Shown here piece by piece: positions 1-4,180 of a stretch of DNA of 6,287 bases. The stretch covers positions 1 to 6,287 of the forward strand of contig PUKR01000137.1 of the NCBI GenBank assembly GCA_003552365.1, in the 5' to 3' direction. Position 1 is the stretch's first letter; each line of letters begins with the position of its first letter. Below the pieces are notes generated by a model that had not been told where the DNA came from, ran no database searches, and saw nothing but the letters and a program-made list of their open reading frames with translations. Position numbers and translations under genes: made by a program. The DNA comes from Syntrophomonadaceae bacterium. Its GTDB lineage: Bacteria; Bacillota; Dethiobacteria; DTU022.

Positions 1-521
1 AGATCGGAAACCTTGCTCATCAGGTTTTGAAGCACCCGGTTGCCGGTTGCTTCGCTTAAAGCTACATGAAAGCAGGCATCTGCTTCCTCGCCCAGGGAAC
101 CTTTTTGATAATCCTCTTCCATCATGGCCAAATAATCTTTAATTCTTTCAATATGTTCTTCGGAAGCTCTTTCTGCGGCCAAGTAAGCAGCCTCCCCTTC
201 CAAAATCCGCCTTAATTCGAGCAGTTCGTTGGAGGTGCCCTTTTCCATCAGCAGCATCATGGTCAGCGGCTGGATTGATTCTGCCGATCCGGAAACCGAA
301 CTGACGAAAGTTCCTTCACCGCTCCGGCTTTCCAGGACGCCCATTAACTCAAGAGCCAGAAAGGCCTCCCGCACGGAAGAACGGCTGACCTGGAGCTTTT
401 CGGCCATTTCCCGTTCCGACATCAATTTATCTCCGGGCTGCAATTCGCCACTTTCGATCAACTCACGCAGCTGCTCGATGATTTCTGTGTAAACCCTTTT
501 GCGTTTAATCGGTTGAAACAT
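1..521 (-). CDS. FadR-subfamily GntR transcriptional regulator, C-terminus cut by window edge
   Basis: This is the first 173 residues of a metabolite-responsive DNA-binding repressor/activator; the gene runs off the left edge, so the C-terminal part of the sensor domain is missing. Residues about 5-73 form the winged helix-turn-helix: a start of MFQPIKRKRVYTEIIEQL type, the GELQPGDKLMSEREMAEKL segment, a recognition helix around VSRSSVREAF (45-54) and the wing GEGTFV (68-73). From about residue 98 an FCD ligand-binding domain begins, with the typical ELRRILEGEAAYLAAERA helix and an Asp148/His152 pair (DACFH) that matches the first two metal ligands of FCD domains; later ligand histidines would lie outside the window. 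The ATG at 519-521 is chosen because the family usually begins this way and no start lies upstream in frame. It follows rho by 41 nt without a terminator, so it is probably cotranscribed. The effector and targets cannot be told from this sequence; FadR-type regulators usually control organic acid or sugar acid use, and the regulated genes may lie beyond the left edge. Confidence 0.93.
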   Translation of the reverse strand, partial: MFQPIKRKRVYTEIIEQLRELIESGELQPGDKLMSEREMAEKLQVSRSSVREAFLALELMGVLESRSGEGTFVSSVSGSAESIQPLTMMLLMEKGTSNELLELRRILEGEAAYLAAERASEEHIERIKDYLAMMEEDYQKGSLGEEADACFHVALSEATGNRVLQNLMSKVSD

Positions 522-537
522 AGAGACTACGCTCTCT
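522..537 (-). promoter_or_regulatory. Small hairpin covering the weak ribosome binding site of the GntR gene
   Basis: On the minus strand AGAGA and TCTCT (533-537 and 522-526) can pair across a 6-nt loop. The 5' arm is the only purine-rich candidate ribosome binding site (AGAGAG) and the 3' arm abuts the ATG at 521. The regulator would then be translated poorly unless ribosomes finishing rho open the hairpin. Five base pairs is short, so this is suggestive only. Confidence 0.22.
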
Positions 538-562
538 TTCTAAAGTTAGACGGCCAGGCTGA

Positions 563-1807
563 TTACATGGTATGCATGTTGCTGAGGAACTCTTCATTTG
601 ACTTAGTTTTTCTCAACCTGTCCATGAGTTTTTCCAGGAATTCAATGCTGGTGCTGGTGCCCATAGCACGCCTTAAAGCCCACATCAACTCGATCTTATG
701 CTCATCAAGCAGCAGCTCTTCCCGGCGGGTCCCCGAACGGGAAATATCGATAGCCGGGAAAATACGGCGATCGGCTATCTTCCGGTCCAAATGCAGCTCC
801 ATGTTACCGGTACCTTTAAACTCCTCGTAGACAACATCATCCATCCTGCTTCCGGTATCGACAATAGCCGTAGCCAGTACCGTGAGGCTGCCACCCTGGT
901 CAATATTACGGGCAGCGCCAAAAAACCTTTTTGGCTTATAAAAAGCACTGGGATCGATACCGCCCGAAAGGGTTCTGCCGCTGGGCGGGATAACCAGGTT
1001 ATACGCCCGGGTTAAACGGGTTATGCTGTCGATTAATACGGCCACATTCTCGCCCTGTTCAACCAGGCGCTGGGAGCGCTCCAGCACCAGCTCAGCCAGG
1101 CGAATATGGTTTTCCGGTTTTTGATCGAACGTGGAGCTAACCACATCGGCATCAACACTGCGCTCCATATCGGTAACTTCTTCCGGCCGTTCATCGATTA
1201 GCAAGATAATTAACTTAATTTCAGGGTGGTTGGTGGAAATACTGTTTGCGAGCTGTTTCAAAAGCATTGTTTTGCCTGCTTTTGGGGGAGAGACAATCAG
1301 CCCTCGCTGGCCCTTACCGATGGGAATAAGCAGGTCGATAATGCGGGTTGACAATATTTGCGAGTCTGTTTCCATCTTAATAACTTCGTCAGGGTGAATT
1401 GGCACCAGGGAGGAAAAAGGCGGGCGAGAGGAAAGCTTTTCAGGATCTTCTCCGTTTATCTCCTCGACCTGTAACAGGGCATAATAACGTTCGTTGTCTT
1501 TTGGCGGACGAATTCTTCCGCTGATTATATCACCGGTCCTCATACTGAAGCGGCGTATTTGTGATGCAGAAATATAGATGTCGTCTTCTGAAAAATTATA
1601 TTTTTTGCGGCGCAAAAAGCCGAAACCATCCGGCATTATTTCGAGCATTCCAGAAGCACTGTGTTGTTCCCCGTTCTCAGAAAATAACTTAGCCAGTGAG
1701 TCGATTAGCTCCTGCTTCCGCATTGTAGACTGGCCCTTTATTTCATGTTCCTTAGCCAGTCGATGTAGTTCATGCAAGTTCATTGTTTTTAACTTTTTTG
1801 GATCCAA
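563..1807 (-). CDS. rho: Transcription termination factor Rho
   Basis: Hexameric RNA-dependent ATPase/helicase that ends transcription of untranslated RNA. The 414 residues are a complete, standard-length Rho without an insertion domain. Residues 1-45 form the Rho N-terminal helical domain; 51-118 form the cold-shock-like primary RNA-binding domain with DGFGFLR (60-66). The RecA-like motor follows: Walker A PPKAGKT (174-180, Lys179), catalytic Glu and arginine valve in DERPEEV (205-211), Walker B VAVLID ending at Asp260, Q-loop around LSGGIDPSAF (280-289), R-loop DTGSRMDD (317-324) and arginine finger at RSGTRR (Arg361). The offset from E. coli Rho is a constant five residues from the P-loop on. 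The R-loop has Arg321 where E. coli has Lys326, a conservative change. Translation starts at a TTG (1805-1807), preceded by a near-consensus AGGTGG; the first ATG is codon 9. The gene follows a leader-like gap of about 680 nt and is followed 41 nt later by a GntR regulator rather than rpmE. Bicyclomycin would be expected to bind, but that is inferred only from overall conservation. Confidence 0.98.
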   Translation of the reverse strand: MDPKKLKTMNLHELHRLAKEHEIKGQSTMRKQELIDSLAKLFSENGEQHSASGMLEIMPDGFGFLRRKKYNFSEDDIYISASQIRRFSMRTGDIISGRIRPPKDNERYYALLQVEEINGEDPEKLSSRPPFSSLVPIHPDEVIKMETDSQILSTRIIDLLIPIGKGQRGLIVSPPKAGKTMLLKQLANSISTNHPEIKLIILLIDERPEEVTDMERSVDADVVSSTFDQKPENHIRLAELVLERSQRLVEQGENVAVLIDSITRLTRAYNLVIPPSGRTLSGGIDPSAFYKPKRFFGAARNIDQGGSLTVLATAIVDTGSRMDDVVYEEFKGTGNMELHLDRKIADRRIFPAIDISRSGTRREELLLDEHKIELMWALRRAMGTSTSIEFLEKLMDRLRKTKSNEEFLSNMHTM

Positions 1808-1816
1808 AACACTGCA

Positions 1817-1822
1817 CCACCT
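1817..1822 (-). promoter_or_regulatory. Ribosome binding site supporting the TTG start of rho
   Basis: Minus-strand AAAGGTGGTG differs from the ideal AAGGAGGTG by one base and lies 9 nt before the TTG at 1807. No in-frame ATG or GTG occurs near it upstream, so it decides the unusual TTG start. Confidence 0.7.
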
Positions 1823-1905
1823 TTTATTTTTGCTACCAAATATTCTATTAAAACATTCATATTCTTGATCTTTCAGGTATCCTCTCCGGCAACTTTATGG
1901 TTTTT

Positions 1906-2022
1906 CTGCTCAGCCGAACTGCATTTTTAACTGGTGCCGGTTCCTCATGGGCAACCGTGGCGAGTAAGGCTGCGGGTTTTCGCTTTTTTGATTGCCCCTG
2001 GCATTCGCCGGCCGCTGCTCAG
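1906..2022. repeat. Direct octamer repeat CTGCTCAG (1906-1913 and 2015-2022)
   Basis: Two exact copies lie 109 bp apart on the plus strand (CTGAGCAG on the minus strand). Each is next to a potential stem: the first before GCCG of the 1887-1916 pair, the second in the loop/arm of the 2006-2031 hairpin. Eight bases in GC-rich sequence could repeat by chance, but the matching structural placement is notable. Confidence 0.35.
1938..1957. repeat. Bulged hairpin CGGTTCC / GG-AACCG
   Basis: CGGTTCC (1938-1944) pairs with GG (1950-1951) plus AACCG (1953-1957), leaving one unpaired base at 1952 and a 5-nt loop. It has seven base pairs, mostly GC, and belongs to the GC-rich island upstream of rho. There is no U-run after it on either strand, so it is not a terminator. 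Confidence 0.5.
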
Positions 2023-2030
2023 GCTTCGGC

Positions 2031-2050
2031 GACCTGTACCCATACAGGTC
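2031..2050. repeat. Perfect 8-bp hairpin with tetraloop
   Basis: GACCTGTA (2031-2038) and TACAGGTC (2043-2050) are exact reverse complements around a 4-nt loop (TGGG on minus, CCCA on plus). No T-run follows on either strand, which argues against an intrinsic terminator and for a structural RNA element or a protein-binding palindrome. Confidence 0.6.
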
Positions 2051-2195
2051 AAGCAATTAAAACTTATGCTCCACAGGCCATATCTAACCCTCTTTGCAAT
2101 ATCTACGGCCCATAATTCAGTATGTCCCCTGGCTGTTCACTAAAAATTCATTTATGTAAAAAACTTTTGCCCGTTTAATGTGGTTCAATAATATA

Positions 2196-2209
2196 CAAGC
2201 GGCCGCTTG
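2196..2209. repeat. 14-bp perfect palindrome containing GCGGCCGC
   Basis: CAAGCGGCCGCTTG reads identically on both strands and lies in AT-rich sequence about 390 bp upstream of rho. As DNA it looks like a dimeric regulator operator; as RNA it would fold only into a tight stem with a very small loop. AT-rich sequence containing TATATT follows on the minus side. Confidence 0.5.
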
Positions 2210-2224
2210 CTAAAAGCTGCAAGC
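2205..2224. repeat. Inverted repeat GCTTGC-N8-GCAAGC overlapping the palindrome
   Basis: GCTTGC (2205-2210) pairs with GCAAGC (2219-2224) across an 8-nt loop. Its left arm is also the right half of the palindrome at 2196-2209, so the two pairings exclude each other, as in attenuator/anti-attenuator arrangements. No terminator U-run follows directly on the minus strand. Confidence 0.4.
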
Positions 2225-2336
2225 ATCGATTGACCTTTTTAGTTCCCAGGAGGTTGAGCTGAAAGGGTTCTTGCCGTCTAAAATATTATACTTATGGCAA
2301 GTTAGGGCTCGGTTTCCTCAAAAAGGAGGTATGGTT

Positions 2337-2363
2337 ATTTTATAACGGCTATGGACCAGGCAA
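2337..2363 (-). promoter_or_regulatory. Weak candidate promoter for the rho leader
   Basis: Minus strand TTGCCT (2358-2363) and TAAAAT (2337-2342) are separated by 15 bp, shorter than the ideal 17. A perfect TATAAT (2285-2290) lies a little downstream but has no good -35. One of these may start the rho transcript; neither is convincing alone. Confidence 0.22.
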
Positions 2364-2418
2364 GATCATCTGTGATATGAAGCACTCTTCTCTTTCTTAT
2401 TTTAGGTTATTCTTTACG

Positions 2419-2447
2419 ATATTAAATAATCCTGCTTGCTGAGGCAA
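2419..2447 (-). promoter_or_regulatory. Weak candidate sigma-A promoter after the MBL gene
   Basis: Minus strand TTGCCT (2442-2447), 17-bp spacer, TAATAT (2419-2424). Each hexamer matches consensus at four of six positions with ideal spacing. An A/T-rich palindromic tract (AAAAATTTTT, 2447-2456) abuts the -35 and could act as an UP-like element. It would give rho a leader of about 600 nt. Confidence 0.25.
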
Positions 2448-2490
2448 AAAATTTTTGTAAAAATGAGGTCCAGGAAAATTATAACCCCTG

Positions 2491-3186
2491 TTAGCCGGAA
2501 AGGTCAATAAAGGGATTGGCAAAGATTTCATTACCCGGAGTTGTAATCGGTCCATGCCCCGGATATATAACTACATGGTCCTGCAATACAAGGAGCTTTT
2601 CGTGAATACTTTTTATTAGCTGCTCATGAGAACCTCCGGGTAAATCAGTTCTACCTATTGAGCCGGAAAAAAGGGTATCCCCACAAAAAACAGCGTTCTC
2701 AGATAATAAGCTTATACTGCCGGGTGAATGTCCCGGGGTCTCCAGCACATCCAGGTAAACCCTGCCAAAAGATATACGGGTTCCTTCAGAAATTAACCGG
2801 TCCGGCTTTGGCTGCTTTTTAAAAAACAGGCTGAGGCCAAAAGCCGGCTTCTCATAAATTTGCAAATCCTTTTCACCAAGTAAAATTGGAACTTTAAATG
2901 TTTCTTTGATTTTTCCGTTTGCTCCAATGTGATCGACATGCGCATGGGTATTAATTATATATTTAATTGATAAACCGTAACTTTTAACTTTTTCAATGAT
3001 TCCTTTTCCGTTTGCACCCGGGTCGATAACCACAGCTTCCCTGGTTTCCGTGCAAAAAACCAGGTAACAATTAGTAGCAAACATGCTAACAGTTAAACAA
3101 ACAACATCTAAACCATTTTTTCCATTAAATTTGGTCACTGGAACTTCACTGCCTTTAAGTGCAACGGTGCTTTGGCAGCAGAGCAT
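2491..3186 (-). CDS. Metallo-beta-lactamase-fold hydrolase, glyoxalase II (YcbL-like) type
   Basis: A cytoplasmic two-metal hydrolase of 231 residues with the full ligand set of the family: HAHVDH (81-86), His153 in TPGHSPGS, Asp170 in FCGDTLF and His211 in YPGHGP. The GDTLFSGSIGRTDLPGG stretch (169-185) is typical of the YcbL/hydroxyacylglutathione-hydrolase-like branch. The long C-terminal glutathione-binding domain of true glyoxalase II is absent, so thioester hydrolysis (for example of acyl-thiol adducts) is plausible but the substrate is unknown. Residues 28-41 (VVCLTVSMFATNCY) form the first core strands. The start is uncertain: the ATG at 3184-3186 has only AGGG 2 nt upstream and adds a non-conserved, cysteine-containing extension (MLCCQS); a GTG at codon 17 (3136-3138) would give a more usual N-terminus but also lacks a good ribosome site. 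A stop lies in frame just upstream of the ATG. The gene follows the phosphatase-superfamily gene by 61 nt and seems to have its own promoter. Confidence 0.93.
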   Translation of the reverse strand: MLCCQSTVALKGSEVPVTKFNGKNGLDVVCLTVSMFATNCYLVFCTETREAVVIDPGANGKGIIEKVKSYGLSIKYIINTHAHVDHIGANGKIKETFKVPILLGEKDLQIYEKPAFGLSLFFKKQPKPDRLISEGTRISFGRVYLDVLETPGHSPGSISLLSENAVFCGDTLFSGSIGRTDLPGGSHEQLIKSIHEKLLVLQDHVVIYPGHGPITTPGNEIFANPFIDLSG

Positions 3187-3210
3187 TGCCCTGCATTAAC
3201 CAAAACCCGA

Positions 3211-3246
3211 TTGCCCGTAAATTTGGACCATTATCTTTCCGGGCAA
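3211..3246. repeat. 7-bp inverted repeat TTGCCCG / CGGGCAA around the MBL promoter -10
   Basis: TTGCCCG (3211-3217) and CGGGCAA (3240-3246) are exact reverse complements 22 bp apart and enclose the GATAAT -10 candidate. The right arm ends 2 nt past the stop codon of the upstream gene. It could be an operator flanking the promoter or an intergenic RNA hairpin in read-through transcripts. The loop is long and there is no U-run. Confidence 0.4.
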
Positions 3247-3259
3247 ATCAGTATTTCAA
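3230..3259 (-). promoter_or_regulatory. Candidate sigma-A promoter for the MBL gene
   Basis: Minus strand TTGAAA (3254-3259), 18-bp spacer, GATAAT (3230-3235). Both hexamers match consensus at five of six positions, the best promoter-like pair I found in the window. The -35 lies within the last codons of the upstream gene; transcription would begin near 3222, leaving a leader of about 37 nt. Confidence 0.45.
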
Positions 3260-4162
3260 TAATTTCTTGATTAGCGGTAAAACGTCAATCAAAGAATTAA
3301 GGCTGCCGTTTAATAATTCCCTGGCCTTCTGATTGCCAACCAATAAAACAGGGACTTCATTCAAGGTATGGTTACGAATCCGCAAATCTTCCAAGTTGCC
3401 ATGATCGCTGCAGACTAAAACCATATCTTCCCCGGGATCTATCAGCTCGGTTAAAGTCCCGATAAAGCGATCCAGGATGTTAATCACCCGGCTTGCCTCG
3501 GAGCGATCTCCCAGGTGTCCGGCGAGATCGCTTAGAAAATATTCAAATAGACAAAAATCAAAATCTCGGCTGATCTGAACCAGGTGCTCTGCTCCTTTTT
3601 CCGGGGAAATCAAGGAAACTTCAAATCCCAACCGCTGTAATATTTCATTCGTGATATCCATATAAAGCGCTTTTCCTGCTTTCAAATCTCCCAGGCCATA
3701 AAATGGCAAACCGCCGTAAAAAGTGATCAGGGTTGAACAAGAATAGCGATTTCCGGGCAAACCATGCCTTAACAGATCAAAAAAAGGAGGACGATATGCA
3801 TTAATAAAAGCAACCCGCCCTCCCTCTTGTTGTAGCTGTTTGAACATAGAATAATCAGCGATTAATTTTCTTAAGAGACTGTTAGGGAACCCCCTTAAAT
3901 GATTTCCCAGGTAACGAGGCGCATTGGTCCCGGTAAACAGGGCAGTTTGACCGGTTGCACTCTGGGGAAGGCCCGGCACGCCCAGGGTTGCATCAACACC
4001 ATAAAGTGAGGCTTTCGATCCAACAAACCCTTTTGCCTCTTTAGTTAAAGGCATACCCTCAAGAAGAGAGGATATTCCCGGGGTTTTCGAAAAAACAAAA
4101 GGATTATCTTTAAAATTATTGCCCAGGCCTATCCCGTCAACAAAAATAAATATTAACCGCAC
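3248..4162 (-). CDS. Alkaline phosphatase superfamily metalloenzyme (phosphoglycerate mutase/phosphopentomutase-like), substrate unknown
   Basis: A 304-residue protein with the two-metal core of the iPGM/phosphopentomutase group: Asp9 in IFVDGIG; a nucleophile region GLPQSATGQTALFTG (64-78), with Ser68 or Thr70 as candidate; Asp212 and His216 in FLSDLAGHLGD; Asp253-His254 in CSDHGNLED; and His265 in RNHTLNEVP. Cofactor-independent phosphoglycerate mutase has about 510 residues with an inserted transferase domain; here the stretch between core halves (about 80-200) is short and different, so this is unlikely to be glycolytic iPGM. Such proteins are often annotated only as metalloenzyme-domain or phosphatase-like. 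No signal peptide is seen, so it should act in the cytoplasm. The start is GTG at 4160-4162 with AGGAGGG 6 nt upstream, and it begins 18 nt after the htrA stop, so translational coupling is likely. The next gene is an MBL hydrolase, but a shared pathway is a guess. Confidence 0.88.
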   Translation of the reverse strand: MRLIFIFVDGIGLGNNFKDNPFVFSKTPGISSLLEGMPLTKEAKGFVGSKASLYGVDATLGVPGLPQSATGQTALFTGTNAPRYLGNHLRGFPNSLLRKLIADYSMFKQLQQEGGRVAFINAYRPPFFDLLRHGLPGNRYSCSTLITFYGGLPFYGLGDLKAGKALYMDITNEILQRLGFEVSLISPEKGAEHLVQISRDFDFCLFEYFLSDLAGHLGDRSEASRVINILDRFIGTLTELIDPGEDMVLVCSDHGNLEDLRIRNHTLNEVPVLLVGNQKARELLNGSLNSLIDVLPLIKKLLKY

Positions 4163-4168
4163 CTGTTG

Positions 4169-4175
4169 CCCTCCT
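4169..4175 (-). promoter_or_regulatory. Ribosome binding site deciding a GTG start
   Basis: Minus-strand AGGAGGG lies 6 nt before the GTG at 4160-4162 and between it and the htrA stop (TAG, 4181-4183). It supports the GTG start of the phosphatase-superfamily gene; the encoded protein then begins right at the first core strand (RLIFIFVDG). Confidence 0.75.
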
Positions 4176-4180
4176 GCGAA

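Larger units (their letters stand above)
1887..2057 (-). ncRNA. Candidate structured RNA or rho leader island
   Basis: A GC-rich block within AT-rich flanks with several adjacent potential stems. From the rho-distal side: outer arms 2053-2057 with 1991-1995 (GCAAT/ATTGC) enclose a perfect 8-bp hairpin (2031-2050) and a second stem (2006-2010 with 2027-2031, extended by 2011-2013 with 2022-2024), giving a three-way-junction-like layout; TGCC/GGCA (1993-1996, 2000-2003) competes with the outer stem. Closer to rho there is a 7-bp stem with one bulge (1938-1957) and a CGGC/GCCG pair (1887-1890, 1913-1916). The same octamer CTGCTCAG occurs at 1906-1913 and 2015-2022, each next to a stem arm. It does not match the cores I know for TPP, cobalamin, SAM, lysine, c-di-GMP or T-box RNAs, RNase P, SRP RNA or tmRNA. 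The minus strand is preferred only because it would make this part of the rho transcript; the stems are equally possible on plus. Confidence 0.3.
1808..2490. other. 683-nt non-coding gap between the MBL gene and rho
   Basis: No convincing gene is seen on either strand. Short open frames exist between about 1890 and 2140 on both strands, including about 72 codons on plus (1897-2115) and 32-50 codons on minus, but none has a good ribosome binding site or a recognisable product. Composition is uneven: 2060-2490 and 1808-1886 are AT-rich, whereas about 1887-2057 is clearly GC-richer and dense in inverted repeats. On the minus strand, 2221-2340 carries more C than G (about 30 to 19 by hand count), a weak rut-like bias. 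An AGGAGGT on the plus strand (2323-2330 region) sits directly against an ATG that opens only a four-codon frame, so it is not a gene start. No strong terminator with a U-run follows the MBL stop. The likely content is a long rho leader, an independent small RNA, or both. Confidence 0.6.

Noticed and set aside
229..1868. Plus-strand open frames at 229-492, 513-830, 698-1015, 1131-1397 and 1578-1868
   Set aside because: They run antisense to the GntR and rho genes and show no domains or ribosome sites; the minus-strand genes explain the coding signal.
2047..2052. Minus-strand TTGACC as a -35 element
   Set aside because: No -10-like hexamer lies 16-18 bp downstream; the sequence there is the arm of the 8-bp hairpin.
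1897..2115. 72-codon open frame on the plus strand upstream of rho, and overlapping minus-strand frames of 32-50 codons
   Set aside because: No ribosome binding site or recognisable domain; several frames on both strands are open at once because the block is GC-rich and stop-poor. The hairpins there fit a structured RNA better than a protein.
2316..2330. CCTC/GAGG hairpin and AGGAGGT as a terminator or a plus-strand gene start
   Set aside because: The stem has only four pairs with no T-run, and the ATG abutting AGGAGGT opens a frame of four codons.
2445..2457. A/T-rich palindrome after the MBL gene as an intrinsic terminator
   Set aside because: It has no GC stem; A/T pairs alone would not stop RNA polymerase. 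It is at most an UP-like element or part of a bidirectional weak terminator.
3248..4162. Glycolytic phosphoglycerate mutase (gpmI)
   Set aside because: The protein is about 200 residues too short and lacks the inserted transferase domain and its motifs; only the metal core is shared.
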